From positions 1 through 64,000 of the forward strand of contig NZ_KB894282.1 in NCBI RefSeq assembly GCF_000374405.1: a DNA stretch of 64,000 bases. The letters are read 5' to 3'. The notes beneath the pieces are model-generated. The model did no database searches and was not told where the DNA came from. It was given only the letters and a program-made list of their open reading frames with translations. This DNA comes from Riemerella columbina DSM 16469. Its GTDB lineage: Bacteria; Bacteroidota; Bacteroidia; Flavobacteriales; Weeksellaceae. Positions 15,383-24,407 of this stretch are shown here, one piece after another. The translations under genes and the position numbers were made by a program. Position 1 is the first letter of the stretch. Every line of letters starts with the position of its first letter.

Positions 15383-18183
15383 CAGATAAATAAGTTATCA
15401 ATCGCGTCGAACTCCCATTCCTTTAGCCCTAAAGTTTCATCGTAAATTTTCTTCCAATCTGATAGATAACAAAATCCATACACACTCTTTTCCATATCCA
15501 TAAATTCTTTCAGACGAATTTTATTTTTCTTGGAATTAAACATTGAAAACACAAATTTTGATAGAATTCCCTGCATTTTTTTCAAATGAATTACTCTTTG
15601 CTGATAAGATTGTGGATACTGAATCATCTCTAAATAAAAATCAAATACTTGCTTACCACAGATTTTCTGTTCATCATCTGGATAAATACCCGCTTCTGCC
15701 AAATAATCTAAATCCGAAGGTGTAAAAATTGACTCGTACTGACCTACCAAATCAATCTCTACGCAAATCGGCACCCGAATTGGCACGAAACAACTCAAAC
15801 TTTCTTGGTCTATTAGTTGGAATTCTTCGTGAACTGTCGAAAATTTCAACTTTCGGATGGCTTCAATATATTCCGCTATTCCAATAAATTCGATCCGTTT
15901 TTCCAATGTATTTTTATGGTCTAAAACTATTTGATAAAATTTATCAAAATCTTTAGTGTTCAAAATCATCTCCTTTTCTTCAGAAGACAATTGTTTTTCA
16001 GGAAATTGATAGCGCCAATCTTGACTATAAATGCTCCCTGCATTGTTGTAATTAAATAAAAATAATTGACAATGGCTCTTCTTAACATTTCGATTGATTC
16101 TTCCTGCCAATTGCTCATCACTATCCAATAGTGAGGTGTCTTTGAATCCCAAATCCATATCAATATCTACGCCTGCCTCTACCACTTGGGTTGTAATTAG
16201 CAAGATTTTTTTCGTACGATTTTCTTTCCTTTTGATAAAATTGATGATTTCTCTTCTACGATGGTGCAAAATGGTTCCCGATAACACAAAAACTTCGTCA
16301 AAAAAAGAAGCACTGATTTCGTCTATTTTTTTCTCAAAAAGTGTTGTTGAACTTTTGATGATAAATTCTACAATAGTAAACACACTCCCTTTGGGCTTAC
16401 TTTCTCCATAGTCTTGTTCGGCATATTCCTTTGATTTTTCCAAAACTATAGAAGCCAATTCTTTAAGTGTTATCTTATGTTGCACTAAAGAAAAATCAAC
16501 TTTTACTCTATCTGAGAAATTAGGGTTTTGAAAATATTCTGTTTTTGAATTGGGCAACAAAGAAATAATATCACTTTTAGCATCACCAATCGTGAGCATT
16601 CCTATTTTGGGCAGCGTTGCGGACATCAAAATAAATCGGATATTGTATAACTTAGCATACTGATTAAGAAGGTACATTACCTTATCCCAATGAATAGGAT
16701 TATAACTTTGTAATTCATCAATAATGACAATCGAATTTGCTAATCGGTGTAGTAAATAATTCGTTTCCTTTCGGTTAGATTTTAATACATCAAAAAATCG
16801 GATATGAGATAATAAGCAGATCGGATAATTGACAAACAGTTTATCAACCAAATTTCTTTTATCCGCTCCATATTGGTCATCTTCACTTATCTCATTTGCA
16901 AATGAAGTTTTAGAATGTAGAGCAACTATCTCTTTTTCATTTAATTGCAGATTAGTTTTAATACTCTCAAAAGTTTGGTCGATAAGGGTTGTGAATGGAA
17001 AAACATAATAGACCTTATTGATTTTTGAATCGTATCTCAGCAATTCCAAAGCCAACAACATTGAGATATTGGTCTTTCCTCCACCGGTGGGAGCTTCTAA
17101 ATAAAAAATGGGAGCGTTTTTATTTTTCCGAAGGGTTCGTATCGCCTCTGCCGCCATTTGTTGGCGTAGTAGGTTCAGATTTTCATTTGATTTTTCAGTA
17201 GGCTTTTCAAGGCTCAAAGTATTTAGCTCCTCAAAGGTTTTCTTATTAAAATTAACCTTTTGATTATCCTCATCCAAAAAGTCATCGGTTTGAATTTTAG
17301 AATATAATTCCTCTATTCTATGATTGTCAAAAGTCCCTAAATCTGTCACTTCCACTCCATTGATATAATCGTAAGTCGCTAAATAATCCGATGCTGTAAG
17401 CAGAGAATAATTTAGGCGTAAAAGTTGATACAAAGCAACCGATTCTTTATAAGGACCAAAAGCATTCCCTTTCCCTAAATAAAATTCCAATCTCTCTCGG
17501 GTTATTAAATCGACCGATTTCGAATTTTTAAATGGAATTGAAAATTGATTTAAATACCTTTTAAAGACCTCCACTCTTTTGGATTCTTCTAAAATATAAT
17601 CCCAAAAGTTATCTAAAAGAGCATAACTATGATGCCTATATATTCCATACGAAAACAAAAATGCCAATCCGAGCAAACAACTCCTCTCTTTATGCCCCGA
17701 GAAGCGATGCATAATCTCGTCGGTGGTATAAGATAAAAAAAGAAAACTACTCAAAGTAGAGTGCCTCGATTCAATACCATTTTCCTGATTTTCTTTTCCT
17801 TGAAAATGAGGATTTTTCATCTTCACAACTTGGAAATTCTCATTGACTTTTCCATGGTCGTGATAAGCAATACTTTTTATAAAAATTTCTTTTGTTATAT
17901 TGACCAACTCTGGCGAAACCTCAAACTGTACCTCTAAAAAATATTCTTCTATTAGCCGATTGATAACCTCATCCAAATGATGATTATCAACCAATTTCTG
18001 AGTGTATCCCAATACCCTATCGAGATGTTCTGCCAATGTTTCTGGAGCAACATTTCTATCGTTAGGTGGTGTGTGTGCATAGTAAGTGGATGCATTTAGA
18101 AGTGCCATCTCCACCCCATCACTTCCCAAATGATGTTTTATAATCTGTTCTACACTCTTATAACAACTGCACATAGGTTTCAT
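15382..18183 (-). CDS. cas3: Cas3 helicase-nuclease (HD plus DExH)
   Basis: 933 residues, the effector recruited by Cascade to unwind and degrade target DNA. The N-terminal HD nuclease has AYHDHGK (His 108-Asp 109), SRHSTL (His 141) and YRHH (184-185). The helicase has Walker A APTGGGKT (364-371), the DExH-type box IIDELQSY (about 487-494), VVEAGVDIDMDL and QLAGRINR in the C-terminal half. HD and helicase are in one polypeptide. The start overlaps the cas5 3' end by 26 nt, and the end overlaps cas4 by 1 nt. Confidence 0.96.
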   Translation of the reverse strand: MKPMCSCYKSVEQIIKHHLGSDGVEMALLNASTYYAHTPPNDRNVAPETLAEHLDRVLGYTQKLVDNHHLDEVINRLIEEYFLEVQFEVSPELVNITKEIFIKSIAYHDHGKVNENFQVVKMKNPHFQGKENQENGIESRHSTLSSFLFLSYTTDEIMHRFSGHKERSCLLGLAFLFSYGIYRHHSYALLDNFWDYILEESKRVEVFKRYLNQFSIPFKNSKSVDLITRERLEFYLGKGNAFGPYKESVALYQLLRLNYSLLTASDYLATYDYINGVEVTDLGTFDNHRIEELYSKIQTDDFLDEDNQKVNFNKKTFEELNTLSLEKPTEKSNENLNLLRQQMAAEAIRTLRKNKNAPIFYLEAPTGGGKTNISMLLALELLRYDSKINKVYYVFPFTTLIDQTFESIKTNLQLNEKEIVALHSKTSFANEISEDDQYGADKRNLVDKLFVNYPICLLSHIRFFDVLKSNRKETNYLLHRLANSIVIIDELQSYNPIHWDKVMYLLNQYAKLYNIRFILMSATLPKIGMLTIGDAKSDIISLLPNSKTEYFQNPNFSDRVKVDFSLVQHKITLKELASIVLEKSKEYAEQDYGESKPKGSVFTIVEFIIKSSTTLFEKKIDEISASFFDEVFVLSGTILHHRRREIINFIKRKENRTKKILLITTQVVEAGVDIDMDLGFKDTSLLDSDEQLAGRINRNVKKSHCQLFLFNYNNAGSIYSQDWRYQFPEKQLSSEEKEMILNTKDFDKFYQIVLDHKNTLEKRIEFIGIAEYIEAIRKLKFSTVHEEFQLIDQESLSCFVPIRVPICVEIDLVGQYESIFTPSDLDYLAEAGIYPDDEQKICGKQVFDFYLEMIQYPQSYQQRVIHLKKMQGILSKFVFSMFNSKKNKIRLKEFMDMEKSVYGFCYLSDWKKIYDETLGLKEWEFDAIDNLFI

Positions 18184-18931
18184 TCTCTACTAACTGATAC
18201 ACATCTGGCATCTTATTAGCATTATGGATTTGGTAATTAGTAAAAACCAATTCGTCTAAATGATATTGCATCAAATCGAGATTGAATCCCGTAGGTAATC
18301 GCTCAAAATACATAAAAGCGTCCTCCACATTCTCCATATCCAAATCAAAAAAATCCCAACCTCCGGAAGATGCTTCGCTGTGGTCCTTCACTACTTGATT
18401 TTTCTTAAAAAGACTTGCAAAAGAAGCATTCTTCTCAGGAGCTCCTTCCCTATATTGCCACTCTTTGAAATTACTCCACCAAGCGGTAAATTCATTTTTG
18501 CCAAGATAAGGAATATATTCCGATTGTCCTATTTGCAAGCGTTCTAAAAGCGTTTTTTGCTCAGGTTTCTGTTCATCCAACAAAATAAAGATACGATATT
18601 TTGGAGCAATCAAAGTAAGTTCTTCTGTAAGAAAATTCGTTCCTTTATTGGCATATCCCACCGTATTAGTATATTTAATAGGCGTTTTAGAAAAACTGCC
18701 TTTTTGGTGTTCTAATGGAGCAATTCCTACTTTTATATCCGATAATTTTTCGTAATATTCTGGTAATATTCCCTTTTCTTCATAGCCTCTAAGTCCAAGA
18801 ATAGCCCCCAAAATCCCGAGAATAGCGGGCTTATGTATCATATTATACGATACATTAAGCGTATTATTGGTTTCGGGCTTTCTAAAAAACGCAAAATCAC
18901 TTTGTATATCAAATGAAACTAACTTCATCAT
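18158..18931 (-). CDS. cas5: Cas5, type I-B Cascade subunit
   Basis: 257 residues. The N-terminus (KLVSFDIQSDFAFFRKPETN, then LGILGAILGLRGY) is the RAMP start of type I-B Cas5, which caps the 5' handle of the crRNA and contacts Cas8. The opening Met-Met leaves the exact start uncertain by one codon. Placed between cas7 and cas3, as in the standard I-B order, with 12 nt to cas7. No catalytic motif is expected when a separate Cas6 is present. Confidence 0.93.
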   Translation of the reverse strand: MMKLVSFDIQSDFAFFRKPETNNTLNVSYNMIHKPAILGILGAILGLRGYEEKGILPEYYEKLSDIKVGIAPLEHQKGSFSKTPIKYTNTVGYANKGTNFLTEELTLIAPKYRIFILLDEQKPEQKTLLERLQIGQSEYIPYLGKNEFTAWWSNFKEWQYREGAPEKNASFASLFKKNQVVKDHSEASSGGWDFFDLDMENVEDAFMYFERLPTGFNLDLMQYHLDELVFTNYQIHNANKMPDVYQLVENETYVQLL

Positions 18932-18943
18932 AAGAAAGGATTT

Positions 18944-19858
18944 TTATATCGTATGAAATACAGCGTTTTCAGGTGCATTTTCTACTTGGGTAACTGCCTT
19001 ATTATAATAAATTTCTACAGACTCTATTTCACTTGCCACTTCTTTTTGTAATAAGTAATCTTTGACTTTCGACAAATCAATTTTTCTATCTTTATCAATC
19101 TCTACAAATTCAATAAACGACGGCATTACTAACTTAGAACCTTCTTTAAGAGTTATCCAAAATAACAATTCATTTTCTGTACCTGATTTTGCTGAACTAT
19201 CATAAAAACTTGCTCCTTTTCGCAAACCTTCTTTTAATTTTTCAATATCATCGGTTGTTAATCCTTCTATACCTACTCGCGAAGTATCTTCTTCAATATT
19301 TTTAGGATTTACTGAAAAATGATGTACATAGTGCCCCTCTTCCAACTTCGATTGTGTTCCCAAAGTTGTCATCGTACTATCTTTGCTTTTTTCATTCGAA
19401 TTCTTAAAAGGCGACATAATTTGCTCTGAATAAATCACATTCTCAGGAAAGCGATTGACCCCGTGCGTAATTTGACAAGTCCCATGAATAGAAACATTAG
19501 TTGCTCCTGCATAAGTACCTCCAAATAACTTCACATCTAAAACTGAAAGTATATTTTTCAGAATTTCTTTGCGAAGCCCCGCTCCTTTTTTCTCTTTAGT
19601 TTTACCAAAATGCAACTCATAGGTTTCGTCCAATGTACGAGGAGCCATATCATCAGAAAGGGATTTGAAATAAAACACTTTCTCGCCCAAAGCATTCTTC
19701 CAATAATTTCTGATTGAATATTTTAACGCCTTATCTGTGGCATAAACAATTCCATTAGGCAGGCGTCTTGGTTGTCCCGAAAAGTCGGCATTATAATTAG
19801 AATTGATAGACTTGACAATAGCAAATCCGTACACGCGGTTATTAAATTTTTGTGCCAT
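18944..19858 (-). CDS. cas7: Cas7 (Csh2-type), Cascade backbone
   Basis: 304 residues. The N-terminal sequence RVYGFAIVKSINSNYNADF followed by RLPNGIVYATDKALKYSIRNYW is typical of type I-B Cas7/Csh2, the subunit that polymerises along the crRNA spacer. HGTCQITHGVNRF and SKDSTMTTLGTQSKLEEGHYVHHF in the middle are also family-like. It lies 3 nt after cas8b and 12 nt before cas5, so expression is likely stoichiometrically linked in one operon. Confidence 0.95.
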   Translation of the reverse strand: MAQKFNNRVYGFAIVKSINSNYNADFSGQPRRLPNGIVYATDKALKYSIRNYWKNALGEKVFYFKSLSDDMAPRTLDETYELHFGKTKEKKGAGLRKEILKNILSVLDVKLFGGTYAGATNVSIHGTCQITHGVNRFPENVIYSEQIMSPFKNSNEKSKDSTMTTLGTQSKLEEGHYVHHFSVNPKNIEEDTSRVGIEGLTTDDIEKLKEGLRKGASFYDSSAKSGTENELLFWITLKEGSKLVMPSFIEFVEIDKDRKIDLSKVKDYLLQKEVASEIESVEIYYNKAVTQVENAPENAVFHTI

Positions 19859-19861
19859 AAT

Positions 19862-21826
19862 TTATGAGTTTTCGTTTGTTTTATCAGAATTAGAAAATAA
19901 TTGATTTTTCGCAAAAACCCCCGATAATATTTGAGGTTGCAAATCTTTCATATTGATTGATGTATCGTGAGTAAGCACTAAGGCTGATACTTTCCTAAAC
20001 TTTTCAGAAAAATTCTCGTGACTGTAGCGTTGAAAATCCTCTGTAATTCTCTGTTGCAAAGCACTACAATTTGTCTTTTGTAAGTATGGGTCTATCAATC
20101 GATAACTTGTATCATCTGATTTGCTTTTAGAAGTCAGATAGTAAATGACTTGACCAACAGCAAATGCAAATTGCTCATCTGTAACTTTTTCGGCATCAAC
20201 TCTATCATTGATTAAATCCCCAATAAAGTTTTGATATTCTTTTAGTTTGTTTGCCATAGTAGGTTTATTTTTATCCGTTTTATCAAAAAATTCGTATAAA
20301 CTATACCAAAGGTTTAGTTTCTCTTTAATTCCATAGCCATTATTATTTTTTAAATCATCCAAAATACCATTAAAGACCATTTCGGTAAATTCTTTAACCC
20401 CAATAGTTTTTCGGTCAGATTTGTAAACAAAATCATAGACCGCCTTTCTATATTTACTATATGATAAAAATGTTAAATCGCGATTTTCGTAGTCTTCCTT
20501 TTTAAAATCCGAAAAATAATCTACACGATGGTATTTATTTTGTATTAAGTATTTCAGTACTTTGTCCTCCAAATCAAATACGGTTTTCAGAAATGGATAA
20601 CGCATGAAATCTTTCCCTCCTTTTTCTTTGATTTCAAAATAATTGGAAATATTCAATCCATTTTTATCATCTGTCAGATAATAATTGAATTTAGCCACAA
20701 AATCAAAATCGTTGAATACAATTCCATTTTGTGTATTCGCCCATTGAAGTAAGTAATAATTTTGAAAATCCTCCGAATAATCCTGATAGAAAGTTTTTGC
20801 CAAATCCCTAAAATTCAATCGCTCTTCCTTATAAAAAGCAAATACTCTTTTTTTAAACTCATCATTATAAATGAAAATAGGCAACGGATTGGGCAGCGTT
20901 TTTCTTGGCATTACCTTACTCAATTCGTAAAGCGTCTTTGCGTCTTTATTTGAGATTCTACCTGTAATATCAAAAGTTGCTGTTTGATGCATCAAAAATG
21001 GCATATTCGAATTAAAACCATTAAGGAAATCATTAGTTCCATAGATAAGACCTTCGTCGTTAGGTTCTGTATTATAATCCGAAGTATTGAAAAGTTTATC
21101 CGCTAAGTACCTATCATGAGCCGATTGATAACTATCCAAAGGCAAATCCAAATAGAATAAGATATAATCCCCCTCATCTAAAGGCTGCACTTCCATCATT
21201 TGATACTGAAGACTTTTTATTTCTTCTTTAAGTCTCATCTTTTCTTGCTTATCATTGGTAGCCTTTAAGTCATTTTGAAGCCCATCTAATTTATGTTCAA
21301 AATGTTGATATTTTGTCTGTCTAACATTCAATATATCCTCTAAAACTACCTCCCAAGAACCTTTAACCATAAAATCTTTAAATGAAGAAAATGCTCTTTG
21401 TAATCGCTCATCTTCACTAACTAAATTTATTGCATTATCGAAATATTTCTCTTCAAATCGCTCGTATATTTGAGGTTTGTTTTTCTCTTCGTTAGCAATG
21501 TATTTCGCTCCTTCTCTTAGGTGTTCTTTTTTAAAACCGATACAATAGGGCGAACAAGTATGTATGGCTTTAATTGGTAAATCAAAACATTTGTTTGTAT
21601 TTACACACCAAGCATTTTCCTGCAAACGCATACATTGCTCCAAAAGAGGACTTAACTCCTCTCGCTTTTTGTGATAGTAGTCAAAAGAAATCGAATCCGA
21701 TTGCATATTTAATTCCCCATTATCTTTCAGCGAAACCAAAATATGCAACCCAGACTTGGGCATTAGCCCCAAACTTTTAAATTCTTCAGACAAAGACTCT
21801 GTATAATTGATTAACTCTCTTAGCAT
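19862..21826 (-). CDS. cas8b: Cas8b (Csh1/TM1802 type), Cascade large subunit
   Basis: 654 residues, in the usual range for the I-B large subunit that recognises the PAM and helps load target DNA. Seen: four cysteines at about 74, 80, 91 and 95 (WCVNTNKC, HTCSPYC), a probable zinc-binding knuckle found in many TM1802/Csh1 proteins, a charged helical stretch at about 180-215, and an extended C-terminal helical region. The family diverges quickly, so the call rests on length, Cys pattern and position between cas6 and cas7. Confidence 0.9.
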   Translation of the reverse strand: MLRELINYTESLSEEFKSLGLMPKSGLHILVSLKDNGELNMQSDSISFDYYHKKREELSPLLEQCMRLQENAWCVNTNKCFDLPIKAIHTCSPYCIGFKKEHLREGAKYIANEEKNKPQIYERFEEKYFDNAINLVSEDERLQRAFSSFKDFMVKGSWEVVLEDILNVRQTKYQHFEHKLDGLQNDLKATNDKQEKMRLKEEIKSLQYQMMEVQPLDEGDYILFYLDLPLDSYQSAHDRYLADKLFNTSDYNTEPNDEGLIYGTNDFLNGFNSNMPFLMHQTATFDITGRISNKDAKTLYELSKVMPRKTLPNPLPIFIYNDEFKKRVFAFYKEERLNFRDLAKTFYQDYSEDFQNYYLLQWANTQNGIVFNDFDFVAKFNYYLTDDKNGLNISNYFEIKEKGGKDFMRYPFLKTVFDLEDKVLKYLIQNKYHRVDYFSDFKKEDYENRDLTFLSYSKYRKAVYDFVYKSDRKTIGVKEFTEMVFNGILDDLKNNNGYGIKEKLNLWYSLYEFFDKTDKNKPTMANKLKEYQNFIGDLINDRVDAEKVTDEQFAFAVGQVIYYLTSKSKSDDTSYRLIDPYLQKTNCSALQQRITEDFQRYSHENFSEKFRKVSALVLTHDTSINMKDLQPQILSGVFAKNQLFSNSDKTNENS

Positions 21827-21883
21827 AAGTACAGAATATTTCTCTTCAAAGGTATATAATTATTTGTTAAAAACAAAAATATT

Positions 21884-22654
21884 TTAATTCTTTCTCTTCA
21901 CCTCACAATACCCCATTCCCAGCGACGCATTCATTGTTCCAAAACCTCCGAGATAGCCGATTTCTTGTAATTCTTTGGGTGCAGATAATTCAAAATCGAA
22001 AAGATAACCTTTGACTTTTGTTTGCTTGATTTTCCAAAGTTTGGCTTTGGGCTCGGTAGTTAATAATTTAAACTGTACTTCTTCTTTGTCAAATCGTTTT
22101 TCTCCAAGATAAGCATTCGCTTTGTCCACCAAATTAGAAATAAAAGCCTCAGCATAGCGTGTATCCGCAGGGTGTAAATATTCCGCGTGATTGTTACCCT
22201 CAGTACCCACAGAAATACAAATAGGCGTTTGGGCACGATAACGCATTTGTTCCTGCCACTCGGGTAAGGTTTGCAATTGCACTTGATTGACCATTCCCAA
22301 AAACTTAAAGCGAGTTCCTGATTTGAGTTCCATTAAATTGTTTTGAAACAGGCTTTTTACCATATTTTTAGCCCCTTGGTCGATGTTAAAAGAAAGAATT
22401 AAGCGAGTGGGTGCTTCTTGAAGTTCAAAAATTTGTTCTTTTGGATGGATTTTAAACCGTTGCGGACGAAGCATCGAAAAGCAAAAATGCTTGTATTTTT
22501 TCCCATTGATTTCATAGCCTCGTTCGTGTAGCCATTTGGAAAAATCAGCATCCGAGCGGTGCAAAGTGTGGTAAATCCAACTCGAAATAAGGTATGGATA
22601 GTTAATCGGTAATTTTTGGTTTGGTAAGTGATCTATGGTCAATTCTATACGCAT
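21884..22654 (-). CDS. cas6: Cas6 pre-crRNA endoribonuclease
   Basis: 256 residues. Two RAMP folds are implied, with the C-terminal glycine-rich loop GYLGGFGTMNASLGMGYCEV (about 233-252) that defines Cas6. Histidines in the N-terminal half (SSWIYHTLHRSD at about 25-36) are candidates for catalysis. Cas6 cuts within the repeat to leave the 8-nt ATTGAAAT-type handle. First gene of the cas operon; no perfect promoter was found in the 145 nt upstream. Confidence 0.95.
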   Translation of the reverse strand: MRIELTIDHLPNQKLPINYPYLISSWIYHTLHRSDADFSKWLHERGYEINGKKYKHFCFSMLRPQRFKIHPKEQIFELQEAPTRLILSFNIDQGAKNMVKSLFQNNLMELKSGTRFKFLGMVNQVQLQTLPEWQEQMRYRAQTPICISVGTEGNNHAEYLHPADTRYAEAFISNLVDKANAYLGEKRFDKEEVQFKLLTTEPKAKLWKIKQTKVKGYLFDFELSAPKELQEIGYLGGFGTMNASLGMGYCEVKRKN

Positions 22655-22762
22655 AAGATTAAAGATTTTTTACTGTTTAAAATTAATCATAAATTTTAGA
22701 TTATCAAACTTTAACCCTCACAAAAAACCAATAAATAATTTTGATAAAATTGTTTTATTTTT

Positions 22763-22781
22763 ATTTGTAACTATTACAAAT
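22763..22781. promoter_or_regulatory. Perfect 19-bp palindrome, putative operator
   Basis: ATTTGTAA-CTA-TTACAAAT is perfectly symmetric (8-3-8). It lies between the -33 and -7 elements of the small Cys-rich gene and upstream of the divergent cas operon, so one regulator bound here could affect both. I cannot assign a regulator family. Confidence 0.6.
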
Positions 22782-22794
22782 TGCATTATATTTG
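22764..22794 (+). promoter_or_regulatory. Consensus Bacteroidota promoter of the Cys-rich gene
   Basis: TTTG at 22764-22767, 19 nt, then TATATTTG at 22787-22794: a match to the TTTG-N19-TAnnTTTG promoter. The ATG starts 5 nt after the last G, so the transcript is probably leaderless. Confidence 0.7.
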
Positions 22795-22798
22795 CCAC

Positions 22799-22957
22799 AT
22801 GAATGCATCAGTTATTCCATTTAAAATCCCGTCGCTACCTGTTCATAATTACGACGCATCTTCAAATGAACTCTATTGTGGGAAGAAAAAATGTTGTAAA
22901 AAATTTAAAAAAGGGAAACGCTGTAAAAAGTGTCCGGGCAGACTAAAAATGGCGTAA
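22799..22957 (+). CDS. 52-aa Cys/Lys-rich small protein
   Basis: A short ORF starting at 22799. Its N-terminal half is neutral ([14 protein letters not shown]), and its C-terminal half is very basic with six cysteines ([22 protein letters not shown]), suggesting metal or nucleic-acid binding. I recall similar small Cys/Lys-rich proteins in flavobacteria but know no function. Support for it being real: a consensus promoter with leaderless spacing, a perfect palindrome in that promoter and biased composition. Its 3' end overlaps the convergent dnaJ-like gene by 15 nt. It is divergent from cas6, so a link to CRISPR control is possible but unproven. Confidence 0.7.
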   Translation: MNASVIPFKIPSLPVHNYDASSNELYCGKKKCCKKFKKGKRCKKCPGRLKMA

Positions 22958-23626
22958 TAGTTTCGTCATTAAAATAACAACCATCACAATTATTAAAATA
23001 ATCCAAACCCATTTTTGAATTATAAATATCCTTTGCCAATAGAAAAACGGCATCGGTTGCCTAGAAACTGGTTTTTTAACTTTAGTTTTATATTCTTGAT
23101 TCAAATGATGGTCTACTCTATCCGAAGATTCATCATAGTGTACTTCTTTAATAACAATCGCTTTTGCAACCGATTTATGTATTAAAGTATTTGTGGCATT
23201 CAGTAAAATTTGAAATTCGCCATTAGAATCAAATTCCGTGATTTTAAATCGGCGCTCCCCATAAGCTTTTTCTAAACCAAAAGGTATAATTTTCACCAAA
23301 TCTGCATTCTGAGTCTTCCAATTAAGAATCACCTCCTCCCCCTTTTTGGCTCTAACTTTATTAATATGAAATTGCTTGATATAAGGTGGCTTATCCGAAC
23401 GAAACGAACGCTGTAATTGAGCCAATTGTGTATCATACGAAACCCTTAAATCAGCATCAGAAAGTACATCATAAGCTTCCTGCATTTCTCGAAATCGTTC
23501 TACAAAAAAAGTATCGTCATTATTCTTATCGGGATGGTATTTTAGGGACAACTTACGATAGGCTTTTTTAATATCCTCCGCAGATGCCGCTTCATCAACA
23601 CCAAGAAAATAATAATAATTCTTCAT
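22943..23626 (-). CDS. J-domain protein with C-terminal membrane anchor
   Basis: 227 residues: a J domain at about 1-65 ([25 protein letters not shown] at 31-35), a middle beta-rich region of unknown kind, and one C-terminal transmembrane helix (about 205-222) with a short cytoplasmic-like tail. The HPD motif stimulates Hsp70 ATPase. The zinc-finger and substrate domains of DnaJ are absent, so this is a type-III-like co-chaperone anchored at the membrane. Its client is unknown. Confidence 0.88.
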   Translation of the reverse strand: MKNYYYFLGVDEAASAEDIKKAYRKLSLKYHPDKNNDDTFFVERFREMQEAYDVLSDADLRVSYDTQLAQLQRSFRSDKPPYIKQFHINKVRAKKGEEVILNWKTQNADLVKIIPFGLEKAYGERRFKITEFDSNGEFQILLNATNTLIHKSVAKAIVIKEVHYDESSDRVDHHLNQEYKTKVKKPVSRQPMPFFYWQRIFIIQKWVWIILIIVMVVILMTKLLRHF

Positions 23627-23689
23627 ACTAGCACTTCAATGATTCTTTATTTTTGACCATACTTCAGCCTTATTGATGACTAAACATTG

Positions 23690-23728
23690 AAAAAAAGTAA
23701 GGCACAGATTCCAAAATCTATGCCTTAC
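23690..23728 (-). terminator. Intrinsic terminator of tpx
   Basis: GTAAGGCA..AGATT against AATCT..TGCCTTAC with a T run on the minus strand, 10 nt after the tpx stop codon. Confidence 0.8.
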
Positions 23729-23737
23729 CATTAAATA

Positions 23738-24235
23738 TTATTTTAACGCCGCTAAAGCATTAGCATAATTAGGTTCTTCGGTAATTTCTGCTACTTGTTC
23801 CGTATAAAGCACTTTGTTATTTTCATCTAATACCACCACTGCTCTACTTAGCAAACCTTTAAGTGGGGAATCTTCTAAAGTTACTCCAAAATCTTCGCCG
23901 AAACTCCCTCTAAAGTCAGATAAAGTGTCTACATTATTTAAACCTTCAGCCGCACAGAAACGCCCTAATGCAAAGGGTAAATCTCTCGAAATATTAATCA
24001 CCACAGTATTGTCCAATTGAGTGGCTTCTTCATTAAATTTCCTTGCCGAAGCGGCACAAACTCCAGTATCTATGCTCGGAAAGATATTAAGCACTTTTCT
24101 TTTACCTGAATAATCGTTTAGTGATTTTTCTGATAATTCCTCGTTAACCAATTTAAAATCTTTGAATGTTGACCCTACTTCTGGTAATGCACCTACTGTT
24201 TTAGCAGGATTTCCTTTAAATGTGATATTCGCCAT
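23738..24235 (-). CDS. tpx: Thiol peroxidase Tpx
   Basis: 165 residues from [10 protein letters not shown] at 24235; an in-frame ATG further upstream (24286) would add 17 unrelated residues and overlap the promoter, so I reject it. Atypical 2-Cys peroxiredoxin with the signature PSIDTGVCA, peroxidatic Cys at 60 and resolving Cys at 94. Reduces H2O2 and organic peroxides in the cytoplasm using thioredoxin; trxA is at 50.3 kb. Confidence 0.95.
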   Translation of the reverse strand: MANITFKGNPAKTVGALPEVGSTFKDFKLVNEELSEKSLNDYSGKRKVLNIFPSIDTGVCAASARKFNEEATQLDNTVVINISRDLPFALGRFCAAEGLNNVDTLSDFRGSFGEDFGVTLEDSPLKGLLSRAVVVLDENNKVLYTEQVAEITEEPNYANALAALK

Positions 24236-24258
24236 TGTTTTATTTTTTAATGTTGCTT

Positions 24259-24266
24259 CAAATATA
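24259..24266 (-). promoter_or_regulatory. Putative -7 element of tpx
   Basis: TATATTTG on the minus strand, 23 nt before the chosen tpx start; supports that start over the upstream ATG. Confidence 0.4.
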
Positions 24267-24374
24267 ACAATAAAAAAGGACTTCAAAATTGCCTTAATCT
24301 TTTCTCATATTTATTTTAACTGAACTTTAACTTTTATTAAAGATATTTTGGCTCAGAGATTTAATTTTTGGCTG

Positions 24375-24382
24375 TATATTTG
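24375..24382 (+). promoter_or_regulatory. Putative -7 element of porX
   Basis: TATATTTG, 25 nt before the porX ATG; no well-spaced -33 TTG. Confidence 0.4.
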
Positions 24383-24407
24383 AATCATCATTAAAAAAGA
24401 ATTTAAA

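Noticed and set aside
24236-24286. 17-residue upstream extension of Tpx
   Set aside because: It runs over the TATATTTG promoter element, and the family starts at MANITFKG.
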